Source of the DNA: an uncultured Alphaproteobacteria bacterium
GTDB taxonomy: Bacteria > Pseudomonadota > Alphaproteobacteria > Methylaequorales > Methylaequoraceae
Assembly: GCA_902526175.1 (NCBI GenBank)
Contig: CABZJY010000001.1
Span: 1-64,000 of the forward strand
Length of the DNA: 64,000 bases
Direction: 5' to 3'
Position 1 is the stretch's first letter. The number at the start of each line of letters is the position of its first letter. Below, piece by piece: positions 21,308 through 31,056 of the stretch. The position numbers and the translations under genes were made by a program. The notes under the pieces were generated by a model, which saw nothing but the letters and a program-made list of their open reading frames with translations, was not told the origin of the DNA and made no database searches.

Positions 21308-21751
21308 ATGAAATTTGAAAATATCAATGAAATAATATTATCTTTGTTATTGTGGATTACCTCAAATACTGACTATGGCGACATTACAGTGAACCCCAAG
21401 GTTCAATTTTTGGTTCAGTCAGAGTTAGCTGAACTGGCTTGTAAGAGGCCATGTGAAATTATTGCTTACACACCAAAAGACTCAAAAGAAAAAATCTATC
21501 TATCCAAAAACATTAACCCTACAGAAAACGTGTGTGATAGAGGAGTATTACTCCATGAATTAATTCATATTTATCAAAATAATGAAAATGCTTATGCCGA
21601 TTATGAGGAAAAAACAAGAAAACATATGATGGAAATGGAGGCACTTGTTTTGCAAAATCGTTATCTGAGTACTTTTGGGAAAAAAATATTATATAGCAGA
21701 GGTTTTGCTGGAAAGTTTAAAAATAGAGGTAAAGACGATCTTTACTGTTGA
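21308..21751 (+). CDS. Hypothetical protein with HExxH-like metal-binding motif (HELIH)
   Basis: RGVLLHELIHIYQNNENAYADYEEKTRKHMMEMEA; 147 aa. Confidence 0.65.
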   Translation: MKFENINEIILSLLLWITSNTDYGDITVNPKVQFLVQSELAELACKRPCEIIAYTPKDSKEKIYLSKNINPTENVCDRGVLLHELIHIYQNNENAYADYEEKTRKHMMEMEALVLQNRYLSTFGKKILYSRGFAGKFKNRGKDDLYC

Positions 21752-22443
21752 TCTATCAATTCACTAAACGAAGATTTACCAATCCATCCAGTTAAAACTT
21801 CCCCATTAATCACAAATGCAGGTGTACCATTAATATTAAGTTTTTTAGCTAAAATAATATCTTTATTTAAAAGTTTTGTTATCTCATTATTGTTTGAAAT
21901 TTCTTTTAATTCCTCATAATCAATTTTTTTTCTTTCGAAATATTTATTTAATATTGGTTCTTTTAATGAATACGCATTTTTAAGTGCAAATTCATGAAAT
22001 TCTAAGAAATCTTTTTTATTTAAAGAAGAAAGAGCTATTCCTAATCTTGCAAGTTTTTCAGAACTTTCAGACAAAATCGGTAAATGCTTTAGGATTACTT
22101 TAAAATTCGATTTTTTTTTTAGAAGTTCATTAATCTTGATATGAGCCTTCAAACAGTAAGAACAATTATAGTCAAAAAATTCGACTACTACTATATCTGC
22201 ATTCTTTTCTCCAATGAACATATTTGAATTATTATCAAATAGCTCTTTTTGATGCTCTACAATATTATATTTAATTTCAGATTCATTTTTTATTGCAATA
22301 TCATCTGAATAGTTCTTTAATGATTGAATCAATATTTCAGGGTGCTTTAAAATGTATTTTTTAATAATTTCATCAATATCTTTATCATGTGATAATAATA
22401 AAAGTGGAAAGATTATTAATATAAGTGTAAAAAAAAATCTCAT
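21742..22443 (-). CDS. DsbA-family thiol:disulfide interchange protein
   Basis: Signal peptide, FFDYNCSYCLKAH (CxxC), NGTPAFVINGEVLTGWIG. Confidence 0.88.
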   Translation of the reverse strand: MRFFFTLILIIFPLLLLSHDKDIDEIIKKYILKHPEILIQSLKNYSDDIAIKNESEIKYNIVEHQKELFDNNSNMFIGEKNADIVVVEFFDYNCSYCLKAHIKINELLKKKSNFKVILKHLPILSESSEKLARLGIALSSLNKKDFLEFHEFALKNAYSLKEPILNKYFERKKIDYEELKEISNNNEITKLLNKDIILAKKLNINGTPAFVINGEVLTGWIGKSSFSELIDQQ

Positions 22444-22479
22444 ATAATTTGACTATATTTTAACTTTTTATTTATAACA

Positions 22480-23784
22480 ATGACGTTTTTTAATAACGCA
22501 CAACAAAAATTTTTTAAACTGGGACTTATTGTCTCGCTATTCGTGTTTTTAGGCAAGTTAATTTCTTTCGGAAGAGAATTATCATTTAGTTACTTCTATG
22601 GTTCTAGCATTTATGCCGAAAGTTTTTTTTTCAATTTTAATATTATGAATTTACTAGCTGGTATTTTTTTGAATACAATTATTTTTTATCTAGTTCCGCA
22701 ATTCAAAAAAAAAAAAATTATAGTAAATTTAGAAAACTTTGAAAATGAACAAATTCTACTCTTCTTTTACATTGGAATTTTTTTTCAGATTTTATTAGCT
22801 ATGGTTTTTTTTTTAGGCTTTAATTTAGATTTATTTGTTATTTCTAATGAATTAAAGCAAAGTGCGCAAAAGAGTTACTTAATATTTTGTCTTGGTTTTC
22901 CAATTCTAATTATGACTTTTGTGTTTACTTCAATGTTAACTGCAAAAAACAATCACATTGGCTTATTTTATGAATCAATCCCAAGTTTGATAATCATTAT
23001 TTCAATATTCCTAATTTCATATAATGATTATATGTTATCATCTGCCTTTATTTTTGGTATTATTATTCAGTTAATCATTCTTAATTTTTATAGAAATTTT
23101 CCGTTATCGTTTTTAAAAAATAATTTTTTGAATTTAAAAAATTTTAAGTTAAACAATATATTTTTACAAATTTTTTTGGTTCAGATAATCTTTGCATTAC
23201 CCAATATTATTGATCACTTTTTAGTCTCAAGCCTTGAACAAAGATCTCTTGCACATTTTACATATGCTAATAAAATATATTCAATTGTATATAGTATAAT
23301 TTTTTTAATAGTTTCCAGAACACTAATAACATTCTTTATTGATACACAAAAGGTTATTAATAAAAAATTTATAGGGTATATTTTGTTTTCACTGTGTTTG
23401 GGTATATTATTTAGTTTATTTCTTTCATATAATTCGAATACAATTACAGCATTATTATTTTATAGAGGAAGTTTTACCCTTTTTGATTTACAGGAGGTAT
23501 CGATGATTTTTAAGTTCTTCACTTATTTAATTCCTTTTTATTTAATTATTGTAATTATCTTGACGTTTTTTTATGGTCAGCAAAGATTAAAAGTAATATT
23601 TACTATTTGTCTCATAACACTGATATCAAAATCAATTCATTTAATATCTATAAAAGATATAAGAATCATTGATCTACCGTTATCAACTCTTAGCGGTTTT
23701 CTTTTGTCTACTACTTACATATTTTTTGTTCTTTTTAAGGAAACTAATTCGAATGAATTATTAAAAAAAGAAATTGATAAGTGA
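22480..23784 (+). CDS. MurJ/Wzx-like flippase (polytopic membrane protein)
   Basis: 434 aa, many TM segments; KLISFGRELSFSYFYGSSIYAESFFF resembles the MurJ N-terminus. Confidence 0.65.
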   Translation: MTFFNNAQQKFFKLGLIVSLFVFLGKLISFGRELSFSYFYGSSIYAESFFFNFNIMNLLAGIFLNTIIFYLVPQFKKKKIIVNLENFENEQILLFFYIGIFFQILLAMVFFLGFNLDLFVISNELKQSAQKSYLIFCLGFPILIMTFVFTSMLTAKNNHIGLFYESIPSLIIIISIFLISYNDYMLSSAFIFGIIIQLIILNFYRNFPLSFLKNNFLNLKNFKLNNIFLQIFLVQIIFALPNIIDHFLVSSLEQRSLAHFTYANKIYSIVYSIIFLIVSRTLITFFIDTQKVINKKFIGYILFSLCLGILFSLFLSYNSNTITALLFYRGSFTLFDLQEVSMIFKFFTYLIPFYLIIVIILTFFYGQQRLKVIFTICLITLISKSIHLISIKDIRIIDLPLSTLSGFLLSTTYIFFVLFKETNSNELLKKEIDK

Positions 23785-23920
23785 AAAAATTTTTTAATTA
23801 TAACATTAACCTATATTTTTTTTAGAAATTAAAAAAACTTATTTTAGATGTACTAACAATATTAATTTTAACAAATTTAACTTATAATGAATCTAGTTAG
23901 TTTATTATTCAAGGGAGTTT

Positions 23921-24814
23921 ATGAAAATAAAACCTTTTTTCTGTGGTGCATGTAACTGTAATTTGTCTAAAAGTTCACATTATATTCTTGATCATGAATA
24001 TTGTTTAAAAAATATTACTCTTTATCAAGAGTGTAATGATTGCGAATCATTATCTCAATCACCTATGCCTTCGGAAAAACAACTTCAAAAATTCTACCCA
24101 AAATCATATCACAGTTTTTCCGGTAATGGAGTTCTGACAAGAGCAAGATTATGGATGAGATTTATAAGAATTAGAAATTATCTTAATAAGCACGACAATC
24201 TTCTTGACTATGGTTGTGGAGATGGAAATTTCATATTTTATGCTGCAAAAAAGCTTCCGTCTAATAAATTTTTTGGTTATGAAATTTCAGGAAATAATAA
24301 AATAATTAGAAATAAAAATGTTATTATCATTAAAGGAGATGAAAAATTCTTATTTAAAAATTTACCAAAATTTAAGATTATTACTATGAATCACACCATA
24401 GAACATTTGCCAAAACCAAAAGAAATTATAAAAAAACTTTTTAGAAAATTAGAAAGTACCGGTTTTATTGAGGGCCAAACCCCAGCTACAAAATCATTTG
24501 AAAAATTTCTTTTTAAAAGCTATTGGTCTGGTTTTCATGCTCCCAGACATACTGTAATATTTTCAGTTTTAGGCTTGAAAAGAATTTTTTTAAAAATTGG
24601 TTTCAAAAATGTTTTTGTCCAATCTGGATTTAATCCTGCAAGCTATGCTGTAAGTATTGGATCGATTACAAAAAAAAAAAATACAATCCTTAAAAGAAAT
24701 GGAATCAAATGGTTAATTCTTGTTTTTATTGGGGGTATTTTTTCTTTTATTGATATTTTTATAAAAAGACCCAATATCATTAATTTTAAAGCATTTAAGT
24801 CATTAGAGTTATGA
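23921..24814 (+). CDS. Class I SAM-dependent methyltransferase with N-terminal Cys-rich domain
   Basis: CGACNCN..CNDCES, LLDYGCGDGNFI, MNHTIEHLPKPKEIIKKLFRKL. Confidence 0.83.
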   Translation: MKIKPFFCGACNCNLSKSSHYILDHEYCLKNITLYQECNDCESLSQSPMPSEKQLQKFYPKSYHSFSGNGVLTRARLWMRFIRIRNYLNKHDNLLDYGCGDGNFIFYAAKKLPSNKFFGYEISGNNKIIRNKNVIIIKGDEKFLFKNLPKFKIITMNHTIEHLPKPKEIIKKLFRKLESTGFIEGQTPATKSFEKFLFKSYWSGFHAPRHTVIFSVLGLKRIFLKIGFKNVFVQSGFNPASYAVSIGSITKKKNTILKRNGIKWLILVFIGGIFSFIDIFIKRPNIINFKAFKSLEL

Positions 24815-25716
24815 AAGTTAATAATTTAAAAAATCATATAGCTAAAAGGTCAGATTTTACTTCAATTATATTATCTTTAAGTCATATTTCATTTGTCTTT
24901 TTTCCACTATTACTATCAACATACTTTGACTCAATAATTCTAACTGTAATTTCTTTTATTTGGGTGGGTATTTTTATAAACGGAATAATTAATTTAATGC
25001 ACGAGTCAGCACATAGATTAGTTTTCAAAAAAAAAAAATATTGCGATTTTTTGGGTGAATTTATATTGGGTCCACTCTTAATAACTGATTTTAAAGCTTA
25101 CAGAAATAGGCATTGGGTACACCATAATAAACTTGGCTCAGAAGAAGATACAAAATTTATTTATAAAAAAAAAATTAAAGGACTTAATTTTATAATTTTC
25201 TTTTTTGAGTGCATGTTTCTTAAAGAAGGTATATCAAAGTTTATTCACCAGTTTAGTCAAGGTAACAAAACTAAAATATCTTTAGATTTTTTTGTTAAGA
25301 CGATTAGTATTCAAGCCATACTTTTTTCTTTAATCTTTTTTTCACAACTTCTAGTTCTAAACCATAATTTAAAAGAAATTTTTATGAATACAGTTCTAAG
25401 TTATGTTTTTGTTTATCTATATAGTTTGGCTAGTTTAGGTGTCTTTTTTTCAAGCTTAAGAGCAATTGCAGAACATCAAGTCAATAATAACGATGAACAT
25501 CTTCATGGTCATGCAATCTTAAGAAATCTAAAATCTAATTTCTTGACCAACTTAATTTTTGGATCTTATGGTTTTGCCGATCATGCAACTCACCACGAGT
25601 ATCCAAGTATACCCTCCTATAATCTCAAAAAATTAAGAAAAGAAATTGAAAAAAATAATGATGATTTAAAACCTAAAAAAGGTTATTTCGAGATACTAAA
25701 AGATTGTATTGTCTAA
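24811..25716 (+). CDS. Fatty acid desaturase-like membrane protein
   Basis: Histidine boxes HESAHRLVF, RNRHWVHHNKLG, DHATHHEYPSIPSYNL. Confidence 0.83.
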   Translation: MKVNNLKNHIAKRSDFTSIILSLSHISFVFFPLLLSTYFDSIILTVISFIWVGIFINGIINLMHESAHRLVFKKKKYCDFLGEFILGPLLITDFKAYRNRHWVHHNKLGSEEDTKFIYKKKIKGLNFIIFFFECMFLKEGISKFIHQFSQGNKTKISLDFFVKTISIQAILFSLIFFSQLLVLNHNLKEIFMNTVLSYVFVYLYSLASLGVFFSSLRAIAEHQVNNNDEHLHGHAILRNLKSNFLTNLIFGSYGFADHATHHEYPSIPSYNLKKLRKEIEKNNDDLKPKKGYFEILKDCIV

Positions 25717-25764
25717 TTACATCTATATTTTAAAAAAATATTAAAAAAATTCTATATTCTAAAA

Positions 25765-26508
25765 TTAATATTTTAACGGTTTCTCATCAAAAAAAGCTTT
25801 GTTGACATAAATATAATCAAATATCTTTCTAAAAAGTAATTTATTTTTAGAAACTTTAATAAAACCATGTTTAATTAAAAAATTATTTATATCTGAAAAT
25901 TTATATTGTTTAATTATAGAGTCATCATAATGATGTTCGAAAATTATTGACTTTGTTTGCCTAAGAAATTTTGTAGACCCTTTTAAAACATTAAGTTCAC
26001 CTCCTTCTACGTCAATTTTTAAAAGATCTATGACTGGAATAGAATTACTTCTACAAAATTTATCGATCGTAATTATTTCCACTTTATAAAAATCATTGCT
26101 AATTTTTTTTTTGGGAAAATCTAAAAATTTAATAACTAATTTTTTAAAATTATTGTATGAAGATTCTTCATTTGTTTCCTGTAATGAGTTTGTAAAAGAA
26201 AAATCCTCAATTTTGATTTTTCTTGTATAGTTTTTTTGGGCAAGCCCAATGTTGTAAAAAGATGTATTTGTATATTTACTTTTATCTATTTCATCAAGAA
26301 CGTATTTATTTATGTCAAAGGCAAATATTTTATTTATTTTAAAATATTTTTGAAAAATATCTATTGTTTCAGCTTTATGACATCCTACATCAAAAAAAAT
26401 ATTAATTTCGTTTTTAAATATCTTTTTTACAAAAGTAATATTTTTTCTTTGAGAGAAATTATCTAAAAACAAAATTAATGATTCTAGAATACTTCTTTTA
26501 AATATCAT
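25765..26508 (-). CDS. FkbM-family methyltransferase
   Basis: FFDVGCHKAETIDIFQKYF, DLLKIDVEGGELNVLKGS. Confidence 0.85.
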   Translation of the reverse strand: MIFKRSILESLILFLDNFSQRKNITFVKKIFKNEINIFFDVGCHKAETIDIFQKYFKINKIFAFDINKYVLDEIDKSKYTNTSFYNIGLAQKNYTRKIKIEDFSFTNSLQETNEESSYNNFKKLVIKFLDFPKKKISNDFYKVEIITIDKFCRSNSIPVIDLLKIDVEGGELNVLKGSTKFLRQTKSIIFEHHYDDSIIKQYKFSDINNFLIKHGFIKVSKNKLLFRKIFDYIYVNKAFFDEKPLKY

Positions 26509-27909
26509 TTAAGTTCTTAATTTAAAAAAAGAATTTATACATATAATCAGCATTCTTATTCCATTAATAAAAGTGTTTGTCATTTTTGATTCTTCTTCTA
26601 TTCTCTCTTTATAATTTACAGGTATTTCAGAAATTTTCATATAATTCTTTCTGGCACCTGATAAAATATCAAAATCTCCCCATTTATCTTCAATACCCCA
26701 AGATCCACAATATTTTTTAATTTTCTTCCAATCTTTTTTAAAAACAATCTTTGTGCCACATAATGTATCAGTTATTTTTCTTTGAATTATTATGGAATAA
26801 AGGTAGGAAAATAATATATTACCTAAATAATTAGATTTTTTCATCGCACCCTCTTCCATTGGGTAAACAAATCTTGTTCCAATTACTAAGTTTTGATTTT
26901 TTTCAACCAAAGTATTCAGAAAAAAGTTTAACTCATCAGGGCTTACAGTATTATCGGCATCATGAATAACTAAAATGTCGCCTTTAGCTATTTCAAAACC
27001 TTTATAAACATTTTGTGCTTTGCTTATTCCAGGGCCTTCATAATATCTTATTTTAAAGTCTTGTTGGTTCCTCATAAGTTTCATAATTTCCTTTTTAGTA
27101 TCGTCTGTTGATTGATCATCTCCAAATAATACTTCTGTTCCCTTACCAAATTTTTTTAATGAACTATAAACATTCTTTATATTTTTTTCTTCATTTTTAC
27201 AGGGCACTATCATTGATACAGAAAAATCTTTTAGCTTATGTGTATTTTTTTTTATAGGTTTTAATATAAAAATACTAGCCAAGCAAAAATGTTTAATTAA
27301 AGGTAATTTTGCTAAAATATTATTTAACAACTGACTTAATAATGGAATTTTGAAAGGAAAAATAATTATTTTTTTTTGAGCCAATAATTCATATTCAGAT
27401 AAAAAACATAAATTATGAATAAAATTTGATGTAATCAAGTTTCGTCTTGGGTGTTTAAATTTTAAATTAAATTTTTCAAATATTTGAAACAAAGGGTTCC
27501 AAAAAACATTACTAGTTATTATGTTAATTTTACAATCAGAGCCAACGTTCTTGTTAATATACTTTAGAAGTTTTATAGGATTTTCAGCATATTCTAAACT
27601 AGTTATAATAACATCATCTATATGTTTATTCTTAATTGATTTTAAACTTAAGTTATCAATGATTGTAATTTTATTCTTATCTTTAGTAATATAAGAAATA
27701 AATTCGTTTATAATTTCTGAAATGTAAACTTTTTGGAAGTTTATATGTTCAACTAATTTTGAGTGACCTGCACTAAAAAAAATAAGATTGGAATTAGTTT
27801 CAATTACTCTATTAATTTCATCTCCAAGCAATTTATAGAAATAATTAAATTTTTTGATGAAAGAAATTCTTTTATTGATATTTATTTTATAGTATTCTTT
27901 ATAGTCCAT
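26509..27909 (-). CDS. Glycosyltransferase family 2 with N-terminal methyltransferase-like region
   Basis: C-terminal VSMIVPCKNEEKNIKNVYSSL, FGDDQSTDDTKKEI, GDILVIHDADNTVSPDEL; N-terminal ~200 aa resembles a SAM-methyltransferase fold. Confidence 0.8.
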   Translation of the reverse strand: MDYKEYYKININKRISFIKKFNYFYKLLGDEINRVIETNSNLIFFSAGHSKLVEHINFQKVYISEIINEFISYITKDKNKITIIDNLSLKSIKNKHIDDVIITSLEYAENPIKLLKYINKNVGSDCKINIITSNVFWNPLFQIFEKFNLKFKHPRRNLITSNFIHNLCFLSEYELLAQKKIIIFPFKIPLLSQLLNNILAKLPLIKHFCLASIFILKPIKKNTHKLKDFSVSMIVPCKNEEKNIKNVYSSLKKFGKGTEVLFGDDQSTDDTKKEIMKLMRNQQDFKIRYYEGPGISKAQNVYKGFEIAKGDILVIHDADNTVSPDELNFFLNTLVEKNQNLVIGTRFVYPMEEGAMKKSNYLGNILFSYLYSIIIQRKITDTLCGTKIVFKKDWKKIKKYCGSWGIEDKWGDFDILSGARKNYMKISEIPVNYKERIEEESKMTNTFINGIRMLIICINSFFKLRT

Positions 27910-27969
27910 TATTACTAATAAATCTGAAAAATTATCTTTTTTTTTACAAACCTATAATATTAAAAAATA

Positions 27970-29019
27970 ATGTCAAAAAAATATATACTTATTACAGGTT
28001 CATCAGGTTTAATAGGTTCTGAGGCCGCAGATTTTTTTTCCAAAAAGGGTTTCTGCATTCTTGGAATAGACAATAACTTCAGAAAAAAATTTTTTGGTAA
28101 TAGTGGGAGTATTCTGCAAAGAAAAAAAGAATTAGAATTGATTTCAGAATATGAACATTTTGACTATGACATAAGACATACGAAAAAAATTGAAAATATT
28201 TTTAAAAAATTTAAAAGTAAGATTAAATGCATTATTCATTGTGCAGCACAACCCTCGCATGATTGGGCAAAAGATAACCCGTTATTAGATTTTGAAATTA
28301 ATGCAAAATCAACACTAGATCTTTTAATAATGTTTAAAAGATTTTGTCCTGAAGCCTCTTTTATAAATATTTCAACAAATAAGGTTTATGGTGATAACCC
28401 TAATAAATTAGATTTTATTGAAGGAGATACCAGATTCGAATTGAATAAAAAATCTATGTATTACCCAAATGGAATTAATGAAACAATGAGTACAGATAAT
28501 TGCACGCATTCTTTTTTTGGTGCATCCAAACTAAGTGGAGATATTTATGTTCAGGAATTCGGAAAAAATTTAAAACTTAATACTGTATCTTTTCGAGGTG
28601 GATGTTTAACTGGGGAAAATCATAGAGGTGTAGAGCTTCATGGTTTTTTGTCATATTTTATCAATACTTTAAAAAATAATAAGCCATATAAGGTTTTTGG
28701 CTATAAAGGAAAACAGGTTAGAGATAATATTCATAGTTCAGATTTAATAAATTGTTTTTGGGAATATTTCAAAAAACCTGTAGCAGGTGAAATCTTTAAT
28801 ATAGGTGGTGGACGTAAAAATAGTTGTTCAATAATTGAAGTTATTGAACTCATGAAAAAAAAATATAATTCCAAATCAAAAATAACTTTTATAAAAAAAA
28901 ATAGAACTGGAGATCACATTTGGTGGATTACTGATAATTCTAAATTCTCAAAATTTTACCCTAATTGGAAGATAAGGGAAAGCCTCGATAATATTATAAA
29001 AAAGATTGTTCAGAAATAA
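27970..29019 (+). CDS. NAD-dependent epimerase/dehydratase (extended SDR, CDP-paratose 2-epimerase-like)
   Basis: ILITGSSGLIGSEAADFF, IHCAAQPSHDWA, NISTNKVYGDNPN, RDNIHSSDLINCFWEYF. Confidence 0.82.
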   Translation: MSKKYILITGSSGLIGSEAADFFSKKGFCILGIDNNFRKKFFGNSGSILQRKKELELISEYEHFDYDIRHTKKIENIFKKFKSKIKCIIHCAAQPSHDWAKDNPLLDFEINAKSTLDLLIMFKRFCPEASFINISTNKVYGDNPNKLDFIEGDTRFELNKKSMYYPNGINETMSTDNCTHSFFGASKLSGDIYVQEFGKNLKLNTVSFRGGCLTGENHRGVELHGFLSYFINTLKNNKPYKVFGYKGKQVRDNIHSSDLINCFWEYFKKPVAGEIFNIGGGRKNSCSIIEVIELMKKKYNSKSKITFIKKNRTGDHIWWITDNSKFSKFYPNWKIRESLDNIIKKIVQK

Positions 29020-29028
29020 ATTATATAA

Positions 29029-30420
29029 ATGATAAAGATTTCATTAAAATCCCAAAGAAAATACAAATTTTTAAAACTAATAATCTGTCTCAATCCCATT
29101 TTTTTTAGTTTATTTGTAATCCTAAGTGGATTTGTAGATTACAGGGGAATGTTTGAAAGTGGCGAATACACAAGTATTGCACAAAATTGGCTAAAAAATT
29201 CTTTTGAGGATAACCTCATGATAGAAAGGTTACCTCTTTATCCACTTTTCATTGCTCTGATATTCAAAATTTTTGGAGATTACAACCTTATCGCTTTAAT
29301 TACAGCACAATCAATATTAGGTTCAATAACTTTTATTTATCTCATAAAAACACTAGAAAAATTAAATATTTCTGAGAGTTTGATAATACTTTTAACACTT
29401 CTTTTAAATCTAAGTATAGTTTTTAGATTTTCAGTTTTTTTACCAAATTGTTTATTTGTTTTCTTAATTACAATGTTTTTATATAACTGTACAAATTTTT
29501 TTTATTTCAAGAAAAACAAAAGTATTTATTTGATGAGTTTGTGTATTTTTTTGATGATGCTCACACGACCGATTTTTCAACTAAGTATTGTTTTTACTAT
29601 CCCCATTCTGATCATTTTCATATTAAAACAAGGCTTTCAAAAAAATTTAAAAATAAAATTTATTTTAGTTCTTGTTTTATCATATTTCTTTGCAGCTGGG
29701 GTCCAATTCATACGGTATTATAATAACACTAATAATATTTCATATTCTACTCAATCTGGCTTTCAATTAATATACTGGGTTATACCTTGTTTATCTCAAA
29801 AATATGGTTGTGGTTCAAGAAATATGGAAGTTCATAGTTTACTTAACCAAAGGTTAAAAAATGAAATTGGTGAAAGAAATTTGAGTGAAGTTCAAGAAAA
29901 TAATATTGCATGGAAGATAGGTATTAATTATTTTTTAAGTGAAATGAATAAAACCGAAGCAATAAAATCAGCTTTTTTTTCATATTCTAAACTATTATTC
30001 CATCCGACATTGACTGAAATATACCCGTCATTTAATGTTGATTTTAAGAATTTTTCAGCACTTAATGGTGATAACTTTGAAGAAAAATTTATTCTCTTTT
30101 TGAAAAAATCTTTTTCAGATATTAAATATTTTTTGTATATGATGAGCCTAATCTTCATCTTTTTATTAAGAATATTACAATTAGTTGGTATTTTTTCATT
30201 AAAAAGAAATAGTAGTAATTTATATTATATTTTAACTTTAATTAGTTTAATTCCGGTAATCATAATTCCAGCTATAGGTATTGGTAATCCTAGATATAGA
30301 TCTGAAATAGAAGTTATATTAATAGTGCTTGGAGCGTTTGGATTAAATAAATTTTTAAAATTATTTTCAAAAAAAATTCATAAACAAAAAAAATTTCCTT
30401 TTTATTCCTTTATTAAGTAA
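29029..30420 (+). CDS. Polytopic membrane protein, ArnT/GT39-like glycosyltransferase
   Basis: 463 aa, many TM helices, RLPLYPLFIALIFKIFGDYNLIALITAQSILGS typical of GT39-like proteins. Confidence 0.6.
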   Translation: MIKISLKSQRKYKFLKLIICLNPIFFSLFVILSGFVDYRGMFESGEYTSIAQNWLKNSFEDNLMIERLPLYPLFIALIFKIFGDYNLIALITAQSILGSITFIYLIKTLEKLNISESLIILLTLLLNLSIVFRFSVFLPNCLFVFLITMFLYNCTNFFYFKKNKSIYLMSLCIFLMMLTRPIFQLSIVFTIPILIIFILKQGFQKNLKIKFILVLVLSYFFAAGVQFIRYYNNTNNISYSTQSGFQLIYWVIPCLSQKYGCGSRNMEVHSLLNQRLKNEIGERNLSEVQENNIAWKIGINYFLSEMNKTEAIKSAFFSYSKLLFHPTLTEIYPSFNVDFKNFSALNGDNFEEKFILFLKKSFSDIKYFLYMMSLIFIFLLRILQLVGIFSLKRNSSNLYYILTLISLIPVIIIPAIGIGNPRYRSEIEVILIVLGAFGLNKFLKLFSKKIHKQKKFPFYSFIK

Positions 30421-30497
30421 ATCAATAGTTTTTACACTTATTGTATTTTTTTATAATTTGAAGTAAGTTGTTATATTATTCTATACTATGAGCTCTT

Positions 30498-30902
30498 ATG
30501 GAAGAATTAAAACTTTACAAAGCTGAAAAACAAATATCAGAAAAAAATTTTGGATACACATTTGGAATAATTTTTTTAATTTTAGGTCTATATCCTCTGT
30601 TCAATTTGCAAAGTCCTAATTTATATTTAATTGGTTTATCTTTCGCATTATCATTAACAGCCTTTTATTTTCCTGGGTTACTTAAATTTCCAACATTATT
30701 GTGGCAAAAACTAAGTATTTTTTTAAGTAAATTTATATCTCCAATTATTTTGTCACTAGTATACATAATAACCTTACTTCCAATAAGTATAATTATGAGA
30801 CTTTTTTCTATTGACATAATTAATAAAAATATAGATTTAAAAAAAAAATCGTATTGGATTAAGCGTGAAACAAAAATTAACGATATGAAAAATCAATTTT
30901 GA
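30498..30902 (+). CDS. SxtJ-family membrane protein
   Basis: 134 aa, FGYTFGIIFLILGLYPL..., immediately upstream of DUF5989-like ORF and carbamoyltransferase. Confidence 0.75.
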   Translation: MEELKLYKAEKQISEKNFGYTFGIIFLILGLYPLFNLQSPNLYLIGLSFALSLTAFYFPGLLKFPTLLWQKLSIFLSKFISPIILSLVYIITLLPISIIMRLFSIDIINKNIDLKKKSYWIKRETKINDMKNQF

Positions 30903-30903
30903 T

Positions 30904-31056
30904 ATGAAAAATTTTTTCATAGAATTTATTAATTTTTTATTTGAAAGAAAGAAATTCTGGTTATTTCCTGTTGTCACTATTTTATTAGTATTTGGAGTTT
31001 TAATTTTTTTAACCCAAGGTACAGCAGTAGCACCATTTATCTACACTATTTTTTAA
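30904..31056 (+). CDS. DUF5989-like small membrane protein (50 aa)
   Basis: Own translation: MKNFFIEFINFLFERKKFWLFPVVTILLVFGVLIFLTQGTAVAPFIYTIF*; stop overlaps carbamoyltransferase ATG (TAATG). Not in ORF track. Confidence 0.82.
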   Translation: MKNFFIEFINFLFERKKFWLFPVVTILLVFGVLIFLTQGTAVAPFIYTIF

